Positions 10,340 through 22,291 of a stretch of DNA of 64,000 nt are shown in pieces (position 1 is the first letter of the stretch; every line of letters starts with the position of its first letter). Made by a program: the position numbers and the translations under genes. The notes beneath the pieces were generated by a model, which worked only from the letters and a program-made list of their open reading frames with translations, had not been told where the DNA came from and ran no database searches. The DNA comes from Nephrocerus scutellatus (Eukaryota > Arthropoda > Insecta > Diptera > Pipunculidae), in NCBI GenBank assembly GCA_947095585.1, contig OX352762.1, positions 28,062,669-28,126,668 of the forward strand, read 5' to 3'.

Positions 10340-13000
10340 ATTTTACTAAATTTTCATACGACCATAGACGAAAGTCGGATATGACATACTTCTAAGTTCT
10401 TCTTCAGAAAGGGAAGATCTGGAGAACATCGTGGTGGAGGTTTCTCTCCCTGATTGACACTAAAATGCTGTAGTTAGTTCAGATTAACCTCCAACTCTGT
10501 GAAAAGGCTTCGTCCTCCCTTTTACTCCGTCAGCTTAAAGGCAGTGAAGACATCGTCCTAATCCAAGAAGGATTCTCAACAACCTGGTTTGCGGACTTAG
10601 GACTCCTGGTTACTACTCGCTATATGTAGCAGATAAAGGTAAACCTAGAACCTGCATATTAGTGAAACGTAATCTAAATGTATTTTTACTCCCTAACTTC
10701 AGCGATAGAAATGTCACTGCGACACAATTGAAGACTCATCAAGGAACCTATTGGCTGGCATCGGCTTATCTCGCCCACGACCACGTGAGATATCTCCCTG
10801 GTGATAGCCTGGGTAGCCCCGACATCAACGACAGGGGTGAGTTAGTTTTTCATTATATTTAAAGTACTAACCTAACTGTAGTCAATACTGGTAATGAACC
10901 AACCTTCGTGACCAGGAGTCGAAAAGAAGTGTTAGATATTACTCTTTGTCACCGACTCTCTCAACCAATTAATTCTAGACTGGAAGGTATCGGCTGAACA
11001 TTCTTTCTGCGATAGAATTCATATAGAATTCAGTTTAGATGACAAACCCCCTCGCCAATCACCTTACTGTCAACACATCTGCGATTACGGATGCGCTGTC
11101 GACTTTGAGGGTTGACGACTTGCTTGGCGAATTTATTAATCTTCTGCTCACAAGTAGGATTATTAATTTAAGGGTGGGCGTATCGTCTTCCAGAAGATCT
11201 GTCTGCGGAGGAACCCCACAAGGTGGAGTCCTGTCCCCCTTCTATGGAACTTAGCGGCGAATGAACTGCTAGTAAGCCTAAGAGGTGTGGGCTGCAGAGT
11301 AATCGCTTATGCGGATGACGTTGCTATTGCCGTCTCAGAAAAAACCCGAATACTTTAGAGGAACTCCTGCAAAATGCTCTCAACAAGCTAACTTGCTGGG
11401 CAGATCGCTGTGGTCACAAAACTGAGCTTGTCCTATTCACCAGGAAATATAAAGTTCCACTTATTAACCCTCCTTAAATTAAAGCTATGAGCTTAACTTT
11501 CTCTGATAGAGGCAATTATTTGGGTCTTATTTTGGACAGAAAGCTAAGCTGGAAACCTAACATGCAAGAAAGAGTTCGTAAAGCCACATTGGCACTCTTC
11601 CCATGCAAAAAAGCTATTGGGGGTCTTCAACCCCATATAACCCATTGGCTATATACAGCGGTAGTAAGACCTACTCTTCTATACGGTGTGACTGTATGGT
11701 GGACTGCCTTAAATAAGAAAGTAAGCCTTGACAAATTAAGCAGATTCCAAATATCAGCTTGTCTATGTATGAGCCCCCCCCCCTCCGCCGCATTGGACAT
11801 TCTGTTCGACCTTACAACACTCGTTATTTAAAGCAGACAAGTAGCTGCTAGTTCGGCTATTCGTCTTAATGCTATCTCCCAGTGGACTAGAATTGAAACC
11901 GGTCACTCCTCTATCCTGAATTAAGTCAGGATCCCAGACAACATAGACTACACCATTCCGAAGTCCATTTCAACAAAAACTTCCAGGTCACCTTCTCCTC
12001 CAGATCTTTCTGGGACGAGGACGCCTAATAAGATGAACACATTCATTTTTACACAGACGGGTCAAAAACTGATGACGGAGTCGGCGGAGGTGTTTTCTCA
12101 AAAAGCTTCCAAATCACTGTAATGTTTTCCAGGCTGAAATTATGGCGATCAGTCAAGCTTTGTCTTGGCTGGAGAGAAACATCATATCCGCTAAGGATGT
12201 TCGTATATTCTCGGATAGCCAAGCTGCACTAAAATCCCTGGAATCAGCCTTCACAAATTCAATTTTAGCCCTTAACTGCCGATCATTTCTGGTAATGGGC
12301 GGAGCAGTTCAATATCCACCTGTGTTGGGTGCCAGGCATAGAGACATTCCGCACTACACTTCTTACCTGAATATGGTTCCAGAGGTATACCAATCGCTAC
12401 ATGCCCAAGCTGTATCCGAAACGCTCCAAGTGTTTGATCTGTCAAAAAAGATTGCTTTTCGGTGCTATTGAAGTTGTCATCACTGGACACTGTCCCATAG
12501 GCAGGCATGCAGCAAGACTTGGAGTCTTCTCTAATGACTTCTCCAGAATCTGCATGGATGAGGAGGAGGGGGAGACCATCGTACTTGTCCAGCCCTCTCC
12601 CAAAAGCGTAATGACTTATCAACATTGACATTGGTATTCTCCTACGCTTCATACGAAGCTCTAATTGGTTCTTCGAGTGGGTACTGATCCGTGTGGTATC
12701 ACAATGGACCATTACTGGTCTAAGTCTGTCGGTCTCACTGACAGCCACCTTAACCTAACCTAACCATAGACGAAAGTGACTGTTTCCTACGCTATAACCT
12801 ACCCTCGAATTATACACACTAAGGTGTTAACATAGAAAATTATTTTGTTATTTACTGCAGTCACAGCGAACACACAGTAGTATTGCATTGCGCATGATCA
12901 GTTTAGCAGAGATTTTGTTTTTGTCGTGTGAAAAATAGCGTACATTACTCGCTGAAAAGTGGTTAACGTCTACTTTCCTCGCTCGTTTTGTAATATACTA
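10340..13000. repeat. Dispersed repeat X, copy 1, split by a LINE
   Basis: The flanks of the LOA/R1-like LINE, 10340-10375 and 12763-13000, together match 15021-15294. Shared segments include CCATAGACGAAAGTGACTGTTTC, CTATAACCTA, TTTTGTTATTTACT, GCATTGCGCATGA and GTAATATACTAT. The LINE sits inside this repeat and duplicated 15 bases of it. X encodes nothing recognisable. I see no clear terminal inverted repeats, so its class (MITE, SINE or old duplication) is open. Confidence 0.7.
10376..12762 (+). pseudogene. LOA/R1-like LINE with endonuclease, RT and RNase H remnants
   Basis: Non-LTR retrotransposon remnant, 2,387 bases, flanked by the 15-bp target-site duplication ACCATAGACGAAAGT (10361-10375 and 12763-12777). 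Order: endonuclease start (10466-10640, with IVLIQEGF) and its later part (about 10870-11035); RT with GGTPQGGVLSP near 11209-11241 and the active-site YADD near 11310; thumb region (11487-11831); RNase H with HFYTDGSKTDDGVGGG near 12047-12090 and FSDSQAALKSL near 12205-12240; and the C-terminal TGHCPIGRHAARLGVFSNDF motif near 12480-12545. The 3' end is CACCTTAACCTAACCTAACC. Several hundred codons between endonuclease and RT palm are missing and there are many frameshifts, so it is inactive. LOA versus R1 placement is from motif style. Confidence 0.88.
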
Positions 13001-15020
13001 TTTAACAAAAGCTGCTTCCTGTCTTCTACCTATATACGCGATTCGTGTTTTCTTTTGCGATTTCATCATTATCTTCTTATTTTCTTTTTATAGTTATGAA
13101 AAATGAATTTAGATTCTTTCGTGAGAAAGTGAGAATACCATTTATTTGGATTCCAGTACTTTCCTTTCATTTCGATTTGCATGTCAAAATATGGGTGGGT
13201 ACATTTCTATTTCGGTAAATTTTTCTAATTGGGAGAATAGATTCTTTCCACTTGTTTGATAGCTTCCTTCCTAAAATTTGATTAGCATCCTGTACATTGA
13301 GACTAAGCTTAAGGATTCGATGAAGTTCTGCTAAAGATCTTAGTTCTATCATTTGACTGCAATTGGTAGAAAACAATGTTGTATCACTCATTAATCTGAA
13401 CATAGTCAAACCGCTCAAATTTCAACGACTTAGAAGATTTATATAATAGTACGTGACAATGTCATCTCGATACAACCGAGAACAAGTTGACTTAAACGAA
13501 CATTTGTGCTGGTAGCCCGTAAGCCAACAACCAGACAGCCTGAAATCTTTTGTTAGCTTGGCACATAGCCACATGGAATTGCAGCGTTAGGAAAATGTGC
13601 AAACACTTCCAAAATTGCGCATGCAATTTGATTAAAAACTAAATATGTTAACAGCCATTTTTGGCAAAGTACATTGCGGTTGATTGGCAACAAGACAGAA
13701 TTTAGGGGATCTTTTTTCCTTTACATAAATTACTTTGGAATTTCACTTTAAATTCAAGACATCGTTTTTTTACCAGCTTAAAATTTTTGAGAAACATTTA
13801 TATCTGTAGTTTTATAACATTACTCTGAGTAGAGCTACCATCGTCCTCTATTCATCCAACAAATAACCACAACGGCTATTATTTTGTGTACGTCTTCTCT
13901 TACTGTTTCCCGTAAACTGTTTTTTGTGTGCGTAACCGAAAGGGTTACGTTTGTTTGTTTATTTGCTGCTACCCAAGGAAATGTACAAACGTGGTCAGAA
14001 AAGGAAGAAATCGTTACTCCTCTGTCATGTAAGCCAGGGAATGCATTGTCATCGTCATCGTCCTGGTCGTCTCTGTCACTATGTCTACGACGAGATGTGT
14101 TATGCATTGTTTGTTTTCGCTTTCAAATAACTTTACTCAACATTGTCATCCATTTCGAGCGAGTGTACACATTTTTAAATCTTAGCATTGCAAGTGCAAA
14201 AATACAGGAATATACTCGCTTGGACATTATATATGTACACTTTATAGAGTAATGTATGTGCATAGACACAAGTATGAACTTAATACACTTGAGTTAACAA
14301 TCGGAAGTTAATCAGAGGGAAAAACGGATGCAATTTTTTTCGCTTTTCTCCTCTTGTGTGAATAAGGGAATAAAAATGGACAAAGGGGATAGAAAATACA
14401 TTTATTTCTTCTGTGCACTGATTGAGCTTGGATATGTTTTTTCTCATAGGTAGAAAAACATGCGCTGCACATACACAATTCATGTACCTATATCTACATT
14501 GTTTGTGTATAGTGTCAATGTTTTCTAACAGAGGAGTTCGAGTTGATTACAGCAAAATAAACCGCCCAGGTAAGTGGCCTTTGGGGTGTCTTTGTGAGAG
14601 GAGAGAAAAAACTCTACCGTGATTAGTCCAGCTGTATTAGATGCTGTGCATAGAAATAAATGTGGATGTGGTAAGTATGCTTGCTTCACGACTTAGATAT
14701 CATAAGGTCCGTTTTATTCCACTGTCGGGGGCATTAATGTTTCTTTACCTTCGTTTGTTCGAAACCATTGCCTATAGGCATTCGTATTATTGCTTTTTGC
14801 ACTACCCTTCCACCACTTCTACTCTGTTCTCCATGAAACAACACACAAGCTTGAAAGATTTATCCCCTAAATAATTGAAACATGGTAGGCATGAGCTGAA
14901 ATCCCGAGCAAGCAATCGACAATCTTAATAGCAGCACAATGATAAAATGACTCAAAAAGTTTTTGAAATTCTAAAATAACTATGAAAGGATACGTTTAAA
15001 AAGCTACGCCGGAAGCTTGT
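13001..15020. other. Stretch without recognisable gene
   Basis: No gene recognised. A small perfect hairpin lies at 13931-13949 (arms CGTAACC and GGTTACG). Overlapping open frames near 13835-14252 on both strands appear to be chance readings of a slightly GC-richer patch. Confidence 0.45.
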
Positions 15021-15294
15021 ATGTAATGTAAAACTTAGTTTTCACACGCCCATAGACGAAAGTGACTGTTTCATACACTATAACCTAGCATCACAAGTAG
15101 CCGTTATACACACTAGTGAGTTAACATATAAAATACTTTTGTTATTTACTATAGTCGCAGCGAACACACATTTCCAGAGTGATTTTGCATTGCGCATGAC
15201 CGGTTTAGCAGAAAAACCGGTTTTGGTCATGTGAAAAATAGAGTACATTACCCGCAGAACTTCTCCACATTTCTCGCTCGTTATGTAATATACT
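15021..15294. repeat. Dispersed repeat X, copy 2
   Basis: Matches the DNA interrupted by the LINE at 10.4-12.8 kb. It holds CCATAGACGAAAGTGACTG near 15050 and ends at GTAATATACT, where SINE copy 2 is inserted. The two X copies show many point differences, so they are not a recent duplication. Confidence 0.72.
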
Positions 15295-15593
15295 ATAATA
15301 ATAACAATAATATTCGGCGCGACAGACCATTGCGGTCCAAGGCCTAGCTTCTCGCAACCATTCGTGTTGAGCATGTATATTTTTGCACACAAATGGAGGG
15401 GACCTACAATTAAAGGCCGGATCCGAACGGCGAATTGAGAAGCTTTCCGTGTCAAGTTATTACTCTCGGAACGTTTGTCATCCATTCGCGAGAGGTGGGA
15501 CACCGTGAAAAATACTTTTGGTGTTACTGGGATTCGAACCACGAACCCCCTGTTTAGATGCCATGCTCATTTCCACTGAGCCACTGCGCCCAC
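15295..15593 (-). mobile_element. tRNA-derived SINE, copy 2 (best copy)
   Basis: Most complete copy of the family, about 299 bases, read leftward. The 10-bp target-site duplication GTAATATACT lies at 15285-15294 and 15594-15603. The tRNA-like head has a perfect A box, TGGCTCAGTGG (minus strand, 15573-15583), and B box, GGTTCGAATCC (15530-15540). The body is unrelated to tRNA. The 3' end is a TTATTATTG-type tail (15295-15316) rather than poly(A). SINEs encode no protein; transcription would be by RNA polymerase III and movement would depend on a LINE's enzyme. The partner LINE is not identified here. Confidence 0.92.
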
Positions 15594-15603
15594 GTAATAT
15601 ACT

Positions 15604-16337
15604 TTACCGTGACGTACTCATTAGCGTAAATGATGCAGTTAGGGTTAGGTCTTTGCAGCTACGGTTATTGATGGTGGTGATGAATGGTAATCGGTGAGGT
15701 GGGTGGTCGAAGAGGACGGAATCGTTAGGGTAGCGGTCGCTGTGGAGTCAGTCAGTGGATAGAAAATGGGCGGTGGGGTTATATGTGGGATATATGGATA
15801 TTTATGGTGGTGATGGAGTGGTCGGATGGTGATTGGGGAGAAGGCGTGGACAGGTGGTGATGGGGGCGATAGGTGGGTAATGAAGCTACGAGCAGCACCA
15901 GGCACTTCAGCTAGTAATCTTATAAAGTAAAGTAAAGAGAAACAAAGACTCAATTCGTAAAGTTTTGTTTTGTTTAAAATATCAGCACAGCAAATTATCC
16001 TCGTGTCAGTGTTGAAACAATATTTCATGATTTACGAAGAAATTTTTGGAATGAATTGAATTCATCGTTTTCCACACAAACATTTTAGTATACATACTAT
16101 GTATGTGTGACGAATATTTTTTGTAAATAAAAAAAAAAGCCGATTTAAGTTTCTTGTCCGATAAGAATTTTTTTGTTCCTGTGCTCAACTTGTTTCTATT
16201 CTAACGAATTAAGAAAACGATTATTTTTCGTTAACTGTATTACGATTCACATGATAAGTGAAATATTTTGAAGGAATTTTAATTAATTTTTCAAATTAAC
16301 ACAACACCTATCTACGAGTGTTCGCGACGCGACGCGC
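15604..16337. other. Stretch with a TGG-rich low-complexity tract
   Basis: 15660-15890 is rich in GGTGG and TGATGG words. The proline- and histidine-rich minus-strand frame across it is a by-product of this composition. The rest is AT-rich and unrecognised. Confidence 0.5.
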
Positions 16338-16346
16338 TATCTAATG

Positions 16347-16637
16347 TACACAACGTGTGGTGCGCTAACGCAACTTCGAGTGTGGCGGACAAAGTATACA
16401 AAACATTGAAGTTTGTTTCTGTTTTATTATCAATTATTTATAGTTTTTTTTAATTATTTATATTCGTATGCTTTTCAAATCTCTATCGACATGTGACCGA
16501 CATGTAGCACATGGCATGCGATTTTTCCCCCGGCAAATTTACTGTTATTACGTAGACAATAAAAATATTTGAGTTAAATTAAACACGCCGTCAGTTGTAT
16601 TGTATTCCACGCGCCAGTAGGCACACGTGCTATTTGC
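16347..16637 (+). repeat. 291-bp duplicated segment, copy 1
   Basis: Matches 18147-18437 at a constant offset of 1,800 bases with only two differences that I see (near 16534 and 16571). It holds TACACAACGTGTGGTGCGC at the left and CACACGTGCTATTTGC at the right, with an E-box-like CACGTG near 16623. Non-coding. This copy appears to sit in unbroken flanking DNA, so it is probably the source. Confidence 0.92.
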
Positions 16638-17819
16638 CCTGTTCGCCCCCGTCGGCTGAAGGTAGGGAAAGAAGCAGTGTCAGTCAGTAGGTAGCAAGCT
16701 CTGAGGTGTTTGCATTATTTTGTTTGCTTTACATTAATAACAAGTAGGTTTAAGCGTTTGAAAAATACATTCGAGCAAGATGATGAGACTATTAAAGGGC
16801 GAGAATGTTAACGAATGGGCGGAAGAAACAGCAGATACCAAACTCTCTTACTCAGGACACTTTTGCCGAAGACCCAAGTGAATGAAACACATTCCAGTAC
16901 AGAGGTGTAATGCGATGCGTGTGCGTTCTTTGGCGTTGAAATCCTGCTCCAGCATTAATTTCGTTTTTAATTTATGCGTGAATCTTTGTTTAATTCAACA
17001 ATGAAACCGATCGGCGACACAACGCAATGATATCTTGTAACAGAAAAATAACCAACCGACAACATTAAAAATCCTTTGACATTAGTGCGGTGGCGGATGC
17101 CGTGACATTGGTTGCCACCAACAAGAACAAATTCTTGCACGCATCTCTTACCTTCAAGATAAGAACCCTTTCGTGTGTTTCAGTTGATTTTGTTTTCCTT
17201 TTTGTTTTGTTGTCGACTTCGAAAGGATAACGCGTTGATGGTTCGGTTTACAGCATATATGTATATGTATATAGAAGCGCGGTAGCTAAAGAAGTGATGA
17301 ATCACTCCTTTGGAGTTCTTCCGCCTAACACAAGTAAGTGAATTAATGGGGAGATACTGGTATATAAAGATTTATTTTTGTTTGGTTTTACCAATCTCGG
17401 CAAAGAAAAAGTCTAATCACGCCAAAGACATTAGAGATGGGATGGTACGCTCACGATTGTTAATTTTAAGTGGTGAGGGTTTTTTTTCGAAGGAATTTCC
17501 CCAAATATTCGAACAAACAAAAAACAATGCTGCAGAGTGGCACTTCAGAGAATAGTGATAAAATTCGACCCAAGTTCTTTCTAACACTGTTGGATAGGTA
17601 TCTGAAATGGAAATGATGATACTAGTTTTAAGTTACCGAAATAATTTATGAAAAACAACTGACGAAAGTATAATTGAAGGCTTGCCAAAGCAACACCCTG
17701 AGTTAAATGATTCCCATTTGGATAACACCAACTCGGTGGAGAAACAAAATCGGTCTCCGCTTTTAGAGAAAAATATACGAAATATCGGCTTTTGCCGATT
17801 TTCTAAATTTAATGAAAGG
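16638..17819. other. Stretch without recognisable gene
   Basis: 16640-16720 is relatively GC-rich and has a TCAGTCAGTAG word resembling an arthropod initiator, but no clear gene follows. The remainder carries only short unrecognised frames. Confidence 0.4.
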
Positions 17820-17930
17820 TAACGGGTGTTTTTTTGGGAGGTTTGTTTTTCCGATAGATGTCGTTTTATTTTATGACAGTTGTTTTGACAGCTCAAAGTG
17901 GCATTTCTACTCAGTATTGTTTGGCAAATC

Positions 17931-17981
<51 letters not shown>

Positions 17982-18142
17982 ACATTTGTGAAAAATAGTC
18001 GTGGTAGCCATATGCCAGAAATTGTGTTTAAATGTTAAATGCCAAAAAATTATCTACCAAATAAAAAAAATTTTGGTCATTTCATAATTTTATATGTGTT
18101 TTATTCAAAAAAAAATCGGCAACCTCTTAAAAAAACACGTTA
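17820..18142 (+). mobile_element. MITE made from the 51.6-kb mariner, copy 1
   Basis: A 323-base deletion derivative bounded by TA and inverted repeats of the form ACGGGTGTTTTTTT. Its first 116 bases match the left end of the mariner at 51641-52948, and the last part matches its right end from ATGACATTTGTG onward. The whole transposase middle (about 51757-52780) is gone, and a 44-base A run (17936-17979) sits at the join. It cannot move itself but keeps both ends a transposase would bind. Confidence 0.92.
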
Positions 18143-18146
18143 TATC

Positions 18147-18437
18147 TACACAACGTGTGGTGCGCTAACGCAACTTCGAGTGTGGCGGACAAAGTATACA
18201 AAACATTGAAGTTTGTTTCTGTTTTATTATCAATTATTTATAGTTTTTTTTAATTATTTATATTCGTATGCTTTTCAAATCTCTATCGACATGTGACCGA
18301 CATGTAGCACATGGCATGCGATTTTTCCCCCGGAAAATTTACTGTTATTACGTAGACAATAAAAATATTTTAGTTAAATTAAACACGCCGTCAGTTGTAT
18401 TGTATTCCACGCGCCAGTAGGCACACGTGCTATTTGC
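18147..18437 (+). repeat. 291-bp duplicated segment, copy 2
   Basis: Near-identical to 16347-16637 (two substitutions seen). It lies between two opposed MITEs. The right end breaks directly into a duplicated piece of MITE end. Confidence 0.92.
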
Positions 18438-18482
18438 TATTTCAAAAAAAATCGGCAACCTCTTAAAAAAACACGTTATATC
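18438..18482 (+). repeat. Extra copy of the MITE right end
   Basis: A 45-base fragment carrying CGGCAACCTCTTAAAAAAAC and the following ACGTTATATCTA. It repeats the right terminus of MITE copy 1 plus its flanking bases (18100-18148). No left terminus belongs to it. Confidence 0.88.
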
Positions 18483-18651
18483 TAACGGGTGTTTTTTTAA
18501 GAGGTTCCGTTCCGATTTTTTTTTTGAATAAAACACATATAAAATTATGAAATGACCAAAATTTTTTTTTATTTGGTAGATAATTTTTTGGCATTTAACA
18601 TTTAAACACAATTTCTGGCATATGGCTACCACGACTATTTTTCACAAATGT

Positions 18652-18689
<38 letters not shown>

Positions 18690-18806
18690 CATAATGATTT
18701 GCCAAACAATACTGAGTAGAAATGCCACTTTGAGCTGTCAAAACAACTGTCATAAAATAAAACGACATCTATCGGAAAAACAAACCTCCCAAAAAAACAC
18801 CCTTTA
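18483..18806 (-). mobile_element. MITE made from the 51.6-kb mariner, copy 2
   Basis: Same deletion derivative as 17820-18142 in opposite orientation, about 324 bases, bounded by TA. The join holds a 36-base T run (18654-18689), equal to the A run of copy 1 on the other strand. The open frame through it is a reading of repeat sequence. Confidence 0.92.
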
Positions 18807-20195
18807 TATACGTGAGAACATTGCCTTTTCCTTAATGTTAGTGTGTGCAAATGATTCACAAAAAGAAAACCAAAATAATGGAAAATAAATATTTCAATCC
18901 TTTATCTAAAAACACATATAAACGTTTACTGACACAATAAATCCAGATTAAGTTTCAATTTTACAACTTATTGGTCTTGAGCGTTCTACTATAAATTTCA
19001 ACAACTCCTGTAATTATGCAGTACGTCAAACATAAATCTACTCGCATTTATTTTCACTAAATGTAAAATGAATTCGAAATAATTTACGAGTTAAAGTCAG
19101 TACGAGTACTTCCTTCTTCCTAGCGCTTGCGAACCAGACCAGACCAGACTTGCTGTATGGAATGCAGCTTGGATGTAATTTGCTGTGCGACGAACTGCTT
19201 AGATACTCGTACTTGAATTTTAAATTACATGTTAGCGCGTCTGACCTACAAGCGAATCGCGACATATAACGCGTACCGAACTAACACGCAACCACACCTA
19301 GCAGCTCATGCATAAAACAAACGCGAATACGCACATTTTGATAGGCGCACAGGCCACCGAGCCGCATAGGCCGGCCGTTGATATGCATGTGCGACATGCG
19401 TGCGGATTACAAATTGCATAAAAACATATGTTCAAGACAACAAATTGATTGATCGCTTAAATAATATCAATACGTTTTCTGACGTGACGTCGTAGAATGA
19501 CCTATAATTGGTTAAGAAAAACTTATGATTTACGAACAAATTTACTATCTATAATTAACGCTTCATTACGGCCCGTCTTGGACACTAATTAACTCAAACT
19601 TATCGCCGTGATATATGTAAATATTTGCAGCCGTTATTTGGGATGGGCGAGATAAGAGGCCCCAGAGTTCCCCAACCGGTATGTTGGTATATTTTGAATA
19701 TGCATCAACGGGTTAATAATTCATTTATCGCTCGACTGTTGTTGTCGAATGTCGTCGTCTTATTTCTTAGACTGATGGGAAAGTGGCGCGCATCATTATT
19801 TTAAACTTTTTCATAAACTCTAAGAAGAAGGACTTTAGACGATAAACTTTTCGTATCTTAAAAAAATTCTGATAAAACTGATTAATTGGCTTATTAATAA
19901 GCGAGGATGTTGTAGCACTGCGACCCGTGCAACTTTGACTGTAGCCCTACAGCTACCCCTCAGAATCAACTCCAACTGATGAGGTTCTTAAGAGCTATTA
20001 ATATGGACTAGATTCTGTTGTGTCCTCTCAGTCTGCAATGGACTCTTAAGAACGCTGTAGTGTTTCTTGCAATACTTCTATTCAGTCCCAGTGTTGTCCG
20101 AGATCATGTGGTTTTACCATCTTACGACTACAGCTGTTACTTTCTTTCTACGCGTATCTTTCGGCATCATGCTGTCCTACTAGGAGACCTTCTGC
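18807..20195. other. Stretch without recognisable gene
   Basis: No transposon protein or exon recognised. The patch near 19260-19400 is richer in CG than its surroundings. Confidence 0.45.
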
Positions 20196-20585
20196 GGCGC
20201 AGGGACATAAGTCCCAAAAGAAAAAATTGGGACTTATGTACCACTGTCCCCGGGACATAATTTCCAAAAGAAGTCAAATCGAATAAGGGACTTATGTTCT
20301 ACCCCATCGGGACATAAGTCCCAAAAAAATATGTTGGGACTTATTCCTCATCTAACATATTTTTTATGTAATGTAACCTTACATAAAATGGCTCCCTATA
20401 AACAAATTTTTTTCAATTATTATCTCTACGAAAATGGCGGACTTATGTCCCCTCTTCGACAAATTTTTTTTGACTTATGTCCCGATCAGTTGGAACATAA
20501 GTCCCTAATTCGATTTGGGACTTATGTCCCATTTAAGTGAGTCATAAGTCCCAAAAGTAAATATTGGGACTTATGTTCCTGCGCC
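20196..20585. mobile_element. Foldback element built of GGGACATAAGTCCC palindromes
   Basis: A 390-base block with matching inverted ends: GGCGCAGGGACATAAGTCCC at the left, and at the right the reverse complement with one change. Inside are about a dozen perfect or partial copies of the 14-base palindrome GGGACATAAGTCCC or its half-sites, including near 20202, 20310, 20436, 20470, 20495, 20517 and 20566. The palindrome spacing is uneven, and an AT-rich core (about 20350-20430) separates the two clusters. It has no coding capacity. It is best described as a foldback or MITE-like element. A target-site duplication was not clear. Confidence 0.8.
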
Positions 20586-22291
20586 AGTTGCTGCTCCCTT
20601 GTTCGCAGGCACCCACTGTATAAAGACTTTGTTGTTCTTTCGTTAAGTCTTTTCAGTTTTGCCATGTGCTATTGCTCCATTTTTCTTGCTCTTAGGGTTT
20701 TAATTGCTGCTTAACTGTCAGTCATTCTCTATTTCATGTACTTTTTTTATGGATTGAAGAGAGGCCCACATTCGATGGCATGAACATCCGCTTGCTTCAG
20801 AGTTCTTCGATGGTTTAATATTTAAGTTTCATATAAAAATAATTCAGGCATAAGAAAAAACGAAAATTAAATTCCTCCTTCTAATATTTAGAAAATTAGG
20901 AAAGCTATAAAGATATAAACCTTGCTAGGTGTTTCTATTAAACTTGCTCTTAATTTCTTTAAAACTATTTATGTTATGTTATGTTACTTTTTCTGTAATG
21001 TCGTATTCGGTCTTCTACACTAAGGAAGAGAATCTACTTATGGAATAATAAGATGTTCGTTATAAGGTTTCAGCACTCTGCTATGCCATTAAAATACACA
21101 TCTTCAATAACATTTTAAAGTTTTCTCTCAAAAAATAATACAACCGATAAGCTCACCTACAACTGAATTATTCGTATATCTATAGAGCGTATAATATACA
21201 TATTTTATCGTAAACATTTCGTTATCAATTCGAATTATTATCCCGCGGCCCCATTGATTATTGAGTTGTTTGTTCTTGTTTCTCGTTGTTAATGCTCCAT
21301 TTGTTTCAGTTTGTTTTGTTTTTAAGTCGTAGACTGCCGGTGATTTTGTTGTTGTATATTACAAAGAGTTAAATGCTGAAAATTGGTGGAGAATATATGA
21401 CACAAAATGTTTTTTCCGTTTTATCAAATTTTGTTTGTTCAATATAACCAGACATGGTCTTCTGGGCAACATCCATTTGGTCACAACGCCATAAGGAACA
21501 TTGTATGGGATGTGGTATTAGGTTGTGGAAATTTGATTGTAAACTTTTTGAAAGAATCGGAAGATTATAATAATTTTCTTTATCATGACGAAATGGTTTT
21601 CGGCTTTTTGTTTTTGTCTTCGCATTATTATAGCGGCGCTTATGGCATAATTGTTATGAATGAAGTCAGAAATTCCGTACCAGTACCAGTGAAGAGTTAG
21701 TCATGATCGTAAAAAATCTGGTTCCAGTACAGGGTACTCTTATGTGACTATATACACATCTGAAGGTCAGTGCACAAATATAATTTAATATATAATATAA
21801 TATATGAATTATGGAAATTAATTGCATTTGTTCAGGTGTGATATTATAAAAAAAATCCAGGCCGCGTTTATAACTTGAAAACGTTTCATGATAATGATTT
21901 GACTTCTTGGAAAGAAGATCTCTCGCAATCATTTGGTGGGGATTGCTATGAAGAAAATGGGAGGTCATCGATGGAAACTTTTATTTGAAAAAAAGAACAA
22001 AAACACAAAAAAGAAAAACTCAAATACATAGGTAGACGTTTTTTGAAATTAAAATAACCGTTCTCTAATAGCATGAGTCTGACTGTTCTTACGCTCGTCA
22101 TTATATTTCCTCGTTATTGGTATTCTGCAAAGGCAATCCCGATACTTACAGCATCCCGAGGTTTTAACCTATGCTATGCTTTAGCAAAAGATCCAGCATT
22201 GATTGCTTATTTAAGATAGTAGAGCGGCGCTTCAAAGAAGTGTAATTCTTAAGTTAGCTGAAGTTAATTGTAGAAACCAATGAACCAGATT
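20586..22291. other. Stretch without recognisable gene
   Basis: AT-rich DNA with a short ATGTT repeat near 20970 and a TATAA-rich patch near 21780-21805. Open frames near 21407-21700 and 21666-21968 lie on opposite strands and match nothing I know. Confidence 0.45.

Noticed and set aside
13835..14252. Coding gene on either strand
   Set aside because: Two overlapping frames on opposite strands with no recognisable domain; one is dominated by an Asp run from a CATCGT repeat.
15196..15233. Regulatory hairpin around the ACCGGTTT words
   Set aside because: Pairing is imperfect and is not kept in the other copy of repeat X, so it is likely chance.
15645..16028. Minus-strand frame rich in Pro, His and Thr
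   Set aside because: It is the translation of a low-complexity GGTGG/TGATGG tract, with no domain and no splice context.
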